Source: Dokdonella_A sp963834755 (GTDB lineage Bacteria; Pseudomonadota; Gammaproteobacteria; Xanthomonadales; Rhodanobacteraceae). Taken from it: 64,000 nucleotides of DNA. The notes below the pieces were generated by a model. That model had not been told where the DNA came from and did not search any database. It saw only the letters and a program-made list of their open reading frames with translations. The stretch covers positions 194,373 through 258,372 of the forward strand of contig CAWICQ010000003.1 of NCBI GenBank assembly GCA_963834755.1, given 5' to 3'. Positions 49,983-58,287 of this stretch are shown one piece after another. The position numbers and the translations under genes were made by a program. The first letter of the stretch is position 1. Each line of letters starts with the position of its first letter.

Positions 49983-51260
49983 ATGGCACTCGTCGCAATC
50001 GGACTCAACCACCTCACCGCCCCGATCGCGTTTCGCGAGCGGGTCGCCTTCGCGCCCGCAGACACCGCCTCGGCGCTGGCCGCGCTGACCGCGGAACCCG
50101 GCGTGCGCGAAGCGGCCATTCTTTCGACCTGCAACCGCACCGAACTCTACTGCACGGTCGAAGGCGGCCGCGAAACCGTGCCCGCCGAATGGCTGCAGCG
50201 CCACCATCAGCTGACTGGCGAACGCCTCGGCGAGTTCCTCTACCTGCACGCCGAGGCCGATGCCGTGCGGCATCTGTTCCGGGTCGCGACCGGCCTCGAA
50301 TCGATGGTGCTCGGCGAGCCGCAGATTCTCGGCCAGGTCAAAGATGCCTACGCGCTCGCGCGCGGCGCGCAGACGTTGCGCGCGCCGCTCGAGCGGCTTT
50401 TCCAGAATACATTTGCGGTTGCCAAGCGCGTGCGTTCGGACACCCGTATCGGCGCGAATCCGGTCTCGGTCGCGTTCACCGCGGTGCGACTTGCCGAACG
50501 CCTGTTCGCCGACTTGAGCCAGGCGAGCGTGCTGCTGATCGGCGCGGGCGAAACCATCGAACTGGCCGCGCGACACCTCACCGAGGCGCGCGTGCGGCGA
50601 CTCATCGTCGCCAACCGCTCGCTCGAAAACGCGCAGGTTCTGGCCGGCCGCTTCGGCGGCTATGCGATCACGCTCGGCGATCTGTCCAAGCATCTGGCCG
50701 AAGCCGATGTGGTGATTTCCTCGACGGCGAGCCGCGAGCCGGTGCTGGATCGCGACACGGTCGCCGCCGCGATCGCGCAACGACGACGCAAACCGATGTT
50801 TCTGGTCGACATCGCGGTGCCGCGCGACATCGATCCCGCTGTTGCTTCCATCGAGGACGCGTATCTCTACACGATCGATGATCTGCGCGAGGTCATCGAC
50901 GAAAATCTGCGCAGCCGCCGCGAGGCCGCGCGCGATGCCGAGGCGATGATCGAACTGTCGGTCGAGCACTTCATGGGCTGGTGGCGCGCACTCGAACTCC
51001 ACAATCCCATCGGCGCGCTGCGTCGGCACGCCGAAGCCGAGCGCGACGAAGTGCTGGCGAAGGCGCGTGCGCTTCTGGCGCGCGGAAGGCCAGCCGACGA
51101 GGTGCTCGCGTTCCTCGCCAACACGCTGACCAACAAGCTTCTGCACGCACCGAGCGCGAACCTCCGCGCGGCGGCGCTGCGCGGCGATGCGGATCTTCTG
51201 CGCGCGGCCGAACGTTTGTTCGAGAACGACCCGGCGCTGCCTGGCGATCGCGAGTCGTAG
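49983..51260 (+). CDS. hemA: Glutamyl-tRNA reductase
   Basis: First step of C5 heme synthesis: reduces glutamyl-tRNA to glutamate semialdehyde. The 425-residue product starts MALVAIGLNHLTAPIAFRER and has the catalytic cysteine in ILSTCNRTELYC (Cys50), the QVKDAYALA region, the NADPH fold LLIGAGETIELAARHL and the dimerisation helix (FMGWWRALELHNPIGALRRH). hemA-prfA order is standard. Divergent from the TPR lipoprotein gene across 247 bp. Confidence 0.97.
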   Translation: MALVAIGLNHLTAPIAFRERVAFAPADTASALAALTAEPGVREAAILSTCNRTELYCTVEGGRETVPAEWLQRHHQLTGERLGEFLYLHAEADAVRHLFRVATGLESMVLGEPQILGQVKDAYALARGAQTLRAPLERLFQNTFAVAKRVRSDTRIGANPVSVAFTAVRLAERLFADLSQASVLLIGAGETIELAARHLTEARVRRLIVANRSLENAQVLAGRFGGYAITLGDLSKHLAEADVVISSTASREPVLDRDTVAAAIAQRRRKPMFLVDIAVPRDIDPAVASIEDAYLYTIDDLREVIDENLRSRREAARDAEAMIELSVEHFMGWWRALELHNPIGALRRHAEAERDEVLAKARALLARGRPADEVLAFLANTLTNKLLHAPSANLRAAALRGDADLLRAAERLFENDPALPGDRES

Positions 51261-51302
51261 CTGCGACGCACGTTCGCGCCTCCCGCGCAGCTCCATGCGC
51301 GC

Positions 51303-51380
51303 CGTCGTCCCGGCGAAAGCCGGGACCCGTTTTGATCTTCCACGCCAGAAGACCTGGGTTCCGGCTTTCGCCGCCACGAC
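51303..51380. repeat. REP-like inverted repeat between hemA and prfA
   Basis: GTCGTCCCGGCGAAAGCCGG GACCC (51303-51327) faces GGGTTCCGGCTTTCGCCGCC ACGAC (51356-51380) across 28 bp. Arms are about 25 bp with few mismatches. Same family as 1461-1529 and 62876-62957. Confidence 0.7.
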
Positions 51381-51429
51381 GATCCGCAAGTTTTCGAGCG
51401 CAACTCCGCCGCTCGGCGATAATCACACC

Positions 51430-52512
51430 ATGCAACCCTCGATCCGCCGCAAACTCGATCAACTCGCCGAGCGCCATCAGGAGCTCGAGCACCTGCTCGC
51501 GAGTTCCGAGGTCCTGGGCGATCCAAAACGCCTTCGTGATCTCTCGCGCGAGCACGCGCAGCTGTCGCCGCTGACTTCGGCGTTACGCGCGTATGACGAA
51601 AACGGCAGCGCGCTCGAATCAGCGCGCGCAATGCTCGAGGACCCCGAGCTCAAGGCGCTCGCGGTGGACGAGATCGCCTCTCTCGAGGCCGAACGCGAGC
51701 AGCTCGGACGCGAACTGAACGTGCTGCTGATTCCGAAGGACGAGCGCGACGAGGCGAACCTCTTTCTCGAACTGCGCGCCGGCACCGGCGGCGACGAAGC
51801 CGCGATCTTCGCCGGCGATCTCTTCCGCATGTATGCGCGCTATGCCGAGCGGCGCGGCTGGCGCGTCGAGATTCTTTCGACCAGCGAAGGCGAGCACGGC
51901 GGCTACAAGGAAGTCATCGCGCGCATCGAAGGCAAGGGCGCGTTCTCGCGCCTGAAGTTCGAATCCGGCACGCATCGCGTGCAACGCGTGCCGGAAACCG
52001 AAGCGCAAGGCCGCATCCACACGTCGGCCGCCACGGTCGCGATACTGCCCGAGGTGGACGAGATCGAAGACGTCGAGATCAATCCGGCCGACCTCAAGGT
52101 CGACACGTTCCGTTCGTCCGGCGCGGGCGGCCAGCACGTCAACAAGACCGATTCGGCAATCCGCATCACACACCTGCCGACCGGCATCGTCGTCGAATGC
52201 CAGAACGAGCGCTCGCAGCACGCGAATCGCGACAAGGCGCTGAAGCGGCTCAAAGCGGAACTCATCGAACGCGAACGCGAGAAGCAGAATCAGGTGGAAG
52301 CGGCGTCACGCAAGCTGCAGGTCGGATCCGGCGATCGCAGCCAGCGCATCCGCACCTACAACTTTCCGCAAGGCCGCGTGACCGATCACCGCATCAACCT
52401 GACGCTGTACCGCCTGCCGGAAATTCTCGGCGGCGATCTCGATGAATTGATCGATGCGCTCGCGCGCGAAGATCAGGCCGATCAACTGCAGCGAGTGACC
52501 GGAACGGTCTGA
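51430..52512 (+). CDS. prfA: Peptide chain release factor 1
   Basis: Recognises UAG/UAA stops and triggers peptide release. The 360-residue product starts MQPSIRRKLDQLAERHQELE, contains the codon-recognition PxT region (EAQGRIHTSAATVAILPEVD) and the GGQ loop RSSGAGGQHVNKTDSAIRIT, and ends QADQLQRVTGTV. ATG 51430 is the conserved start; the frame is open upstream through the repeat. Follows hemA by 169 bp. Confidence 0.98.
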   Translation: MQPSIRRKLDQLAERHQELEHLLASSEVLGDPKRLRDLSREHAQLSPLTSALRAYDENGSALESARAMLEDPELKALAVDEIASLEAEREQLGRELNVLLIPKDERDEANLFLELRAGTGGDEAAIFAGDLFRMYARYAERRGWRVEILSTSEGEHGGYKEVIARIEGKGAFSRLKFESGTHRVQRVPETEAQGRIHTSAATVAILPEVDEIEDVEINPADLKVDTFRSSGAGGQHVNKTDSAIRITHLPTGIVVECQNERSQHANRDKALKRLKAELIEREREKQNQVEAASRKLQVGSGDRSQRIRTYNFPQGRVTDHRINLTLYRLPEILGGDLDELIDALAREDQADQLQRVTGTV

Positions 52513-52721
52513 TCGATTTTCGCCCGATTCGAAGCGTTTTCCCGTTCACGTCGAATTCGACGTCGAGCGAAAAGAGGCAGCGATCAGAGTTCCTGCTTCG
52601 TAGCGTCGGTTTCCAGGTGAACAACTGAAATGATCGCCACCAGTGCTTGCGTAGTCAGCCTTGCAAAAGTGGAAACACGCGCCGGCTGGCGCGGCCGCCT
52701 GTCGTCGGCTAGCGTTGCAGC

Positions 52722-54818
52722 ATGACTCAGCCCGCCGCCGGCGAAGCGATCTTGCGCAGCATTGCCGACTTGCTCGGAAACGGTCGTGCTGCCGACGCTG
52801 AAATGGCCGCCGCAGCACTGTTGCGCGACACGCCGACGAATGTCGAAGCGCTGCGTCTTCACGCGATCGCGGTGCTGCAGCTCGGCCGACGCGAAGAGGC
52901 GCGCTCGTCGCTGCAGACGGCGCTGAACCTTGCGCCGCGATCGATCGAGCTGTTGTGCAATCTGGGCAGCGTCGAACTGGCGAACGGCGACACGAGCGCC
53001 GCGTTGGCCGCGCTCGAGAAAGCGTACGCGCTGGCGCCGACACACCCTGCCGTATTGGTCGGCCTCGGCAATGCGCGCCGCGCGAACGGAGATCTTTCGG
53101 GCGCGCAAGACGCCTACCAGGCCGCAACGCGCGCGGAGCCGCGTCACGTCGGCGCCCGGCTCAATCTCGGCGCCGCGCAACTTGCGCTCGGCAACCACGC
53201 AGAAGCCGAGCGCAACGTGCGCACTGCGCTAAATCTTGCGCCGGCCTTTCCCGAAGCTCAGTTGCTGCTGGGTCACGTGCTCGCCGCACAGCATCGCTTC
53301 GCCGACGCCGAATCCGCCTACGAAGCCGGCGCGCGCGCCGCGCCGGGCGATGCGCGTTTTCCGTATCACGGCGGCTTGGTGGCCGAAGAACAGAAGCACC
53401 TCGCCGCCGCCGCCGTGTTGCATACGCGTGCGCTCGCACTCGATCCGTCGCTGCACGCGGCGCTTGGACAGCTCGTGTTCCTCAAGCGTCAGCTGTGCGA
53501 CTGGCGCGATCTCGATGCGCTTTCGATGCAACTGCGCGCGCGTGTGGCTGAAGGTGCGTCCGGCATCGCGCCGTTCGCTTTCCTGTCCGAGTCCGCGGGC
53601 GCCGACGAACAACTGCGCTGCGCGCGCACGTTCGCCGCCGGCGTCGACCCTGGAGCGACATCGTCATACCGACGCGTCGAGTTCCCGAACGCGTCGACCG
53701 CGAACGCCGATCGATCGCGCGTCGGCTTCGTTTCGAACGGTTTCGGTAATCATCCGACCGGACTCTTGATCGTTGCACTGATCGAGGCGCTGCGAAACGA
53801 GCGCATCGAAACCGTCCTGTTTTCGACGGCGCGCGAGGACGGCAGTTCGATTCGACGGCGGCTCGCCGATGCGGCTGCCGAATGGCACGACGTCGCCGCT
53901 CTGCCGCCGGCGAGGCTCGCGGCGCGCATGCGTGAACAGCATCTCGATGTGCTGATCGATCTGCGCGGCTACGGCGACGGCGGCGTCGCGCACGCGCTGG
54001 CGTTGCGTCCCGCGCCCGTGCAAGTCAACTGGCTGGCCTATCCCGGCACATCCGGCGCGCCGTGGATCGACTATGTGATCGCCGACCGCATCGTGCTTCC
54101 GCCTGCATTGCGGGCGCATTTCTCCGAGCGCGTGGCGTACCTTCCGCGTTGTTTCCAGCCGTCGGATCCGACTCGCGCGGTGGCCGAACCTCCTTCGCGC
54201 TCGGCCTGCGGATTGCCGGCACACGGTCCCGTGTATTGCTCGTTCAACAACAGCTACAAGCTCAATCGAGACAGCATGCGCCGCATGTTCGCGGTGCTGC
54301 GCGCGGTTCCGGATGCGACGCTGTGGCTTCTTTCCGGAGCGGAAAACGCGGACGACCGGTTGCGCGCGGCCGCTCGCGACGACGGCGTCGATGCGACGCG
54401 ACTCGTCTTCATGTCGAAGCTGCCGCATCCGGACTACCTTGCACGCTATCGCCATGCGGATCTTTTTCTGGATACGCAGCCGTACAACGCGCACACGACC
54501 GCATCCGACGCGATCTGGGCCGGCTGTCCGGTTCTCACCGTGCCCGGCGCAACTTTTGCCGCGCGCGTCGCGGCCAGCCTGAACGCGCATCTCGGCATGC
54601 CCGCGCTCAACGCTACGGACGACGACGCTTTCATCGAGGCAGCCGTGCGCATCGGCCGCGATCGCGCGATGCGCGATGCGTTGCGCGCCGAGCTCGCCGA
54701 ACGGCGAGTCGCCAGCGGACTTTTCGATATGCGCGCGTTCGCAGGCGACTTCGCCGGGCTCCTGTCGCGCATGGTCGAGCGGCATCGCCGCGGCCTCGAT
54801 CCGCTCGATCTCGACTGA
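52722..54818 (+). CDS. TPR protein with O-GlcNAc-transferase/SPINDLY-like glycosyltransferase domain
   Basis: 698 residues. The first 260 form about six TPR repeats (SLQTALNLAPRSIELLCNLG; GNHAEAERNVRTALNLAP). From about 333 comes a GT41-type catalytic region: VGFVSNGFGNHP (His344, place of the OGT catalytic-pocket histidine), VNWLAYPGTSGAPWIDY (440-451), YCSFNNSYKLN (Lys513, UDP-contact lysine) and FLDTQPYNAHTTASDAIWAG (583-601). These match the OGT signature, so protein or small-molecule glycosylation with a UDP- or GDP-sugar is likely. Alone between prfA and moaB; acceptor unknown. Confidence 0.82.
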   Translation: MTQPAAGEAILRSIADLLGNGRAADAEMAAAALLRDTPTNVEALRLHAIAVLQLGRREEARSSLQTALNLAPRSIELLCNLGSVELANGDTSAALAALEKAYALAPTHPAVLVGLGNARRANGDLSGAQDAYQAATRAEPRHVGARLNLGAAQLALGNHAEAERNVRTALNLAPAFPEAQLLLGHVLAAQHRFADAESAYEAGARAAPGDARFPYHGGLVAEEQKHLAAAAVLHTRALALDPSLHAALGQLVFLKRQLCDWRDLDALSMQLRARVAEGASGIAPFAFLSESAGADEQLRCARTFAAGVDPGATSSYRRVEFPNASTANADRSRVGFVSNGFGNHPTGLLIVALIEALRNERIETVLFSTAREDGSSIRRRLADAAAEWHDVAALPPARLAARMREQHLDVLIDLRGYGDGGVAHALALRPAPVQVNWLAYPGTSGAPWIDYVIADRIVLPPALRAHFSERVAYLPRCFQPSDPTRAVAEPPSRSACGLPAHGPVYCSFNNSYKLNRDSMRRMFAVLRAVPDATLWLLSGAENADDRLRAAARDDGVDATRLVFMSKLPHPDYLARYRHADLFLDTQPYNAHTTASDAIWAGCPVLTVPGATFAARVAASLNAHLGMPALNATDDDAFIEAAVRIGRDRAMRDALRAELAERRVASGLFDMRAFAGDFAGLLSRMVERHRRGLDPLDLD

Positions 54819-54884
54819 AGACGATCTCGACTAGAGCGGCGATTCCGCTTCCCGCACGCGCCGTCGCGCGCTACGCTGGCGCGC

Positions 54885-55403
54885 ATGACTGCTCAGACTG
54901 ATTTTGTTCCGCTCACGCTCTGCGTCTTGACCGTGTCCGACACGCGCACGCCGGAAAACGACACATCGGGCGACTACCTCGCGCTCTCGCTCGGTCAGGC
55001 CGGGCACCGGCTGCAGGAAAAACGCATCATCAAGGACAATCGATACATGATCCGCGCGATCGTCGCGCAATGGATCGCCGACGAGAACATCCATGGCGTG
55101 CTCGTCACCGGCGGCACCGGCTTCACCGGCCGCGACTCGACACCCGAAGCGATCGCACCGCTGCTCGACAAGGAAATGCCGGGCTTCGGCGAAATGTTCC
55201 GCGTGCTGAGCTTCGATGAGATCGGCACATCGACGCTGCAATCCCGCACCTTCGCCGGACTCGCCAACAATACGTTCGTGTTTTGTCTTCCGGGTTCGAC
55301 ATCCGCCTGCCGCACGGCGTGGGAGAAGTTGATCAAGGCACAGCTTGATGCGACGACGCGGCCGTGTAATTTGGCAGGGTTGATGCCGAGGTTGAGGGAG
55401 TGA
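54885..55403 (+). CDS. moaB: Molybdenum cofactor biosynthesis protein B (MoaB/MogA family)
   Basis: Adenylates molybdopterin before molybdate insertion. The 172-residue product has LTLCVLTVSDTRTPENDTSG, the nucleotide-binding VTGGTGFTGRDSTPEAI, and FGEMFRVLSFDEIGTSTLQS RTFAG with FCLPGSTSACRTAWE. No other moa gene is in the window. The stop is the first base triplet of a large inverted repeat. Confidence 0.94.
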   Translation: MTAQTDFVPLTLCVLTVSDTRTPENDTSGDYLALSLGQAGHRLQEKRIIKDNRYMIRAIVAQWIADENIHGVLVTGGTGFTGRDSTPEAIAPLLDKEMPGFGEMFRVLSFDEIGTSTLQSRTFAGLANNTFVFCLPGSTSACRTAWEKLIKAQLDATTRPCNLAGLMPRLRE

Positions 55404-55565
55404 CGGGTTTTTTTGGTTTTCGTTTCGCGCTTCGCGAGAACTGATTCACGTCCTTGTATGTTTCTCTCGCATCCCCGCGAGGGAGTCACAGAAAGTGAGC
55501 GCTCGCCAGGATGACGAGCGGAAATACACATGGACGTGAATCGGTTTCCGCAAAAACCCGTCAAA
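55401..55565. repeat. 165-bp imperfect inverted repeat after moaB
   Basis: Outer arms TGACGGGTTTTT (55401-55412) and AAAAACCCGTCA (55554-55565) match exactly; inner arms GATTCACGTCCTTGTATGTT and AACACATGGACGTGAATC-like GAAATACACATGGACGTGAA match with few changes. The centre has a smaller hairpin (GCTCG/CGAGC). The left arm includes the moaB stop codon. It could be a small non-autonomous mobile element or a large terminator hairpin; I see no target-site duplication by eye. Confidence 0.6.
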
Positions 55566-55782
55566 CCCCAGCGAAAACAATCAACGCGTCCATGCGCGCA
55601 AAGAACCCAAAATCCGAGATCGAGATCCAACACCATCCCACCCAACCCGTAAAGGGGAGGGCCAAAGGTGACCACCAACAGCCAGCTCGAATCCAAACCC
55701 GAATAAGCGACAATCCCAATCCAACCCGACCCGAACAACCCAACACCCCTGCCCATCCAAATCAGCCACCCGCGAGCCCAGG
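55566..55782 (+). promoter_or_regulatory. C-rich, G-poor leader before ppk2; candidate Rho-utilisation region
   Basis: For about 215 bp the plus strand is strikingly rich in C and A and poor in G (for example CCAACACCATCCCACCCAAC, CCCAATCCAACCCGACCCGA), unlike anything else in the window. Such unstructured C-over-G RNA is the known signature of Rho loading. It would end transcripts from moaB or make ppk2 leader RNA open to Rho control. No ORF or hairpin explains it. Confidence 0.45.
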
Positions 55783-56559
55783 ATGAAAGAGATCAAGCGC
55801 AAGGAATATGAGAAAGCCCGCGAAGCGCTCTACGTCGAGATGGTCGACCTGCAGCGCGCGGTCATCGCGTCGGGCAAGCGCGTCGCCGTCGTGTTCGAAG
55901 GGCGCGACGCAGCCGGAAAGGGTGGCGTGATCAAAGCGATCAGCGGTCCGCTCAACACGCGTTACACGCGCATCGTCGCGCTGCCGAAACCGAGCGAGCG
56001 CGAAGCGACGCAATGGTATTTCCAGCGCTATGTCGAGCACCTGCCGGCCGCCGGCGAGATCGTCCTGTTCGATCGCAGCTGGTACAACCGCGCCGGCGTC
56101 GAGCATGTGATGGGATTCTGCAGCGATGCGCAGTACCGCCGCTTTCTGGCCGACTGTCCGCTGTTCGAGAAGCTGATCACTGACGACGGATTGATCCTGC
56201 TCAAGTACTGGCTAGCGGTCGATCAGGCCGAACAGGAACAGCGCTTCTCCGAGCGCGCAACCGATCCGCTCAAGCGCTGGAAGATCTCGCCGGTCGATCT
56301 CAAGGCGCGCGAGCAATATGCCGCGTACGGTCGCGCGCGCGATGTGATGCTGCGTGCGACGCACGCGCCCAAGGCGCCGTGGTTCGTCGCCAACTTCAAC
56401 GACCAGAAGCGCGGTCGTCTGAACCTGATTCGCCACTTGCTGGATCAGCTGCCCGAACGCGCGCCGCCGGACAAACCGCTCAAGTTGCGCCGCCTTTCAG
56501 GCCCACCCGGCGAGGAACGCCTTCCGTCCAAGAAGTTATGGATTCCTTCGCCTTATTGA
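55783..56559 (+). CDS. ppk2: Polyphosphate kinase 2, single-domain
   Basis: Transfers phosphate between polyphosphate and nucleotides. The 258-residue product is a one-domain PPK2: Walker A VVFEGRDAAGKGGVIK (about 40-55), Walker B EIVLFDRSWYNRAGVEHVMG, lid region QRFSERATDPLKRWKISPVD and WFVANFNDQKRGRLNLIRHL. Subclass (ADP, GDP or AMP phosphorylation) cannot be fixed by eye. Preceded by a long C-rich leader. Confidence 0.93.
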   Translation: MKEIKRKEYEKAREALYVEMVDLQRAVIASGKRVAVVFEGRDAAGKGGVIKAISGPLNTRYTRIVALPKPSEREATQWYFQRYVEHLPAAGEIVLFDRSWYNRAGVEHVMGFCSDAQYRRFLADCPLFEKLITDDGLILLKYWLAVDQAEQEQRFSERATDPLKRWKISPVDLKAREQYAAYGRARDVMLRATHAPKAPWFVANFNDQKRGRLNLIRHLLDQLPERAPPDKPLKLRRLSGPPGEERLPSKKLWIPSPY

Positions 56560-56812
56560 GCGCGCCGCGCCGGGCTGTCCGGGACCGAATCGGCGGCCAA
56601 CCGGCGCCGGCGAATTCACCTGATCTGCACTGGAAATATACGATGCTGCGTTCACGGGGCGCTGGCCATCGCACGACCATGATGGTTGACCAGCGAATGT
56701 AAAGGGAGTCGCAAGGCCATGGCGGTGCGAGCATGACGGTTCCGCTGTGCGGAATCGCGGCGCGCATCGCCTGCAGAGCGGGTCCAGCTCGCCGAGACAG
56801 ACCGCACGCACG

Positions 56813-57829
56813 ATGAATCCGCAGCCGCTGTTCGTCGTACTCGGTTTCAGCACAGCCGTCATGCTCTGCGGCTGGCTGGTGCAGCAGCGCACGCGCAATC
56901 TTGCGATCGCCGATCTGCTGTGGGCTGCGTGCATCAGCGCAAGTGCGCTCTATTACGGACTCGTCGCGGACGGCTCGATGCTCTCGCGCCTCCTGGTCGC
57001 GATGATGGGCGGCCTCGGCGGTTTCAGGCTGTTCATGCACCTCCTGCAGCGCATGCTGACGGAACCGGCGCATGCGCGTCGCGAATACTTCCCTCCCGCG
57101 GACAGCCATGCCACGCGCATTCTCGCGATGTTCGTTTCACGCGCGGTTTCGGCCACGTTGATTTCGCTGCCGCTCTACGTCGCCGCGCGCAACCCGCAGG
57201 ACCAGGCCACGGGCTGGACGCTCGTTGCGGCAGCCGTATACCTCATCGGGCTCAGCGGCGAGGCCTATGCCGACATGCAGCTCAGCACGTTCCGCTCGCA
57301 GCCGCGCAATGCGGGCAGGACCTGCCGGCGCGGACTCTGGCGCTATTCGCGACATCCCAATTACTTTTTTGCATTCGTCCACTGGTGCAGTTATGTGCCG
57401 CTTGCAGTCGGCGTGCCGTGGACGATGTGGTCGCTCACCTGGCTCGCTCCGATATTGACCGCGATCGTCGCGGCGCGACGCATTCCACTCATCGAAGCGC
57501 AGGCGCAGAAGACCCGCGGCGACGAATACCGCGATTACCAGCGCGTCACGCCGGCGTTCGTGCCGTGGCTTCCGGCCGGCTGGCCGCGCGACGCCGATGC
57601 CGCGAACGCCTGGTACGCGCCGCCGCCGTCGCGCTCGACGCCGATTCCGGGTGCGCGCGCCACGCCGCTACCCGGAGCGCGCATCACGCCGCCGCCGTCG
57701 TCGCGACTGCCGCCCGAGCCGACAGGTCCTGTAACGCCGAAACCGATGAAACGACTCAATTGGCGCGACGATGCGCCGACGACGCCGAACCCGCCGTCAC
57801 GGATGCCGGCCGTCGACGTCGACGAGTGA
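56813..57829 (+). CDS. DUF1295 membrane protein (steroid-reductase/ICMT-like) with Pro/Thr-rich tail
   Basis: 338 residues. The first 250 form a DUF1295-type multi-span protein: LFVVLGFSTAVMLCGWLVQQ, LSTFRSQPRNAGRTCRRGLW RYSRHPNYFFAFVHWCSYVP with the conserved RYSRHPNYF motif, and EAQAQKTRGDEYRDYQRVTP. Family members are related to steroid 5-alpha-reductases and isoprenylcysteine methyltransferases, with unknown bacterial substrates. The last 85 residues are a disordered Pro/Thr/Arg tail with repeats such as TPIPGARATPLPGARITPPP. ATG 56813 is chosen; the frame is open from 56747. Confidence 0.8.
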   Translation: MNPQPLFVVLGFSTAVMLCGWLVQQRTRNLAIADLLWAACISASALYYGLVADGSMLSRLLVAMMGGLGGFRLFMHLLQRMLTEPAHARREYFPPADSHATRILAMFVSRAVSATLISLPLYVAARNPQDQATGWTLVAAAVYLIGLSGEAYADMQLSTFRSQPRNAGRTCRRGLWRYSRHPNYFFAFVHWCSYVPLAVGVPWTMWSLTWLAPILTAIVAARRIPLIEAQAQKTRGDEYRDYQRVTPAFVPWLPAGWPRDADAANAWYAPPPSRSTPIPGARATPLPGARITPPPSSRLPPEPTGPVTPKPMKRLNWRDDAPTTPNPPSRMPAVDVDE

Positions 57830-57857
57830 CGCACGCCGGCGCGGTGCGCGATCAGGA

Positions 57858-58206
57858 TCATGCCGGCAGTCCCAGCTTGGCGCAAAGCGCGGCGAATCTC
57901 GGATCCGTCCGCTAAGCAGGAGTCCTTCGGCTCGCGATCGAACTGCTGGGTGATCGACGCGGTCGGATTGACTTCGCTTTCGCGCTTGAGACCTTCCGGG
58001 GTGATCTCGTAAGCCCAGGCCAGCAGCAGCGCGAGCGGAAAACCGAGCACGACGATGGCGATCACAAGCCGGATCGTCCAGCCGGGAATGTCGAACACCG
58101 GCAGCACTTGCGTGACGATCTGCACGAGCAACCAGCCCGCGCCCGCGTAGAGAGCCGCCACGCGGAACACGTTCCTGCGCTTCAGCTCCGCGATGAAATG
58201 CTGCAC
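57858..58206 (-). pseudogene. Collapsed membrane-anchored TPR-type protein gene (both ends kept, middle lost)
   Basis: GTG 58206, with GGAGCGG upstream, begins a typical N-terminal anchor: FIAELKRRNVFRVAALYAGA GWLLVQIV, FDIPGWTIRLVIAIVVLGFP LALLLAWAYEITPEGLKRES, then ASITQQ. In the known family this is followed by several hundred residues of TPR or other output domain. Here the sequence jumps, in another frame, to a tail reading DPRFAALCAKLGLPA and stop (57858-57905), which resembles the far C-terminus of such proteins. I read this as an internal deletion. The open frame continues antisense into the DUF1295 gene but has no family similarity there. Confidence 0.6.
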
Positions 58207-58287
58207 GCGCCGCTCCGACCCCCGACTCGGACAGAGGTTAGCGGCGCCGCGAAGCGCGCGCCAGCGGCGCGCCAAAGACGGACGGCG

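Noticed and set aside
57535..57857. Continuation of the TPR-anchor frame antisense through the DUF1295 gene
   Set aside because: It has no similarity to the family beyond ASITQQ and would overlap a well-supported gene by about 295 bp.
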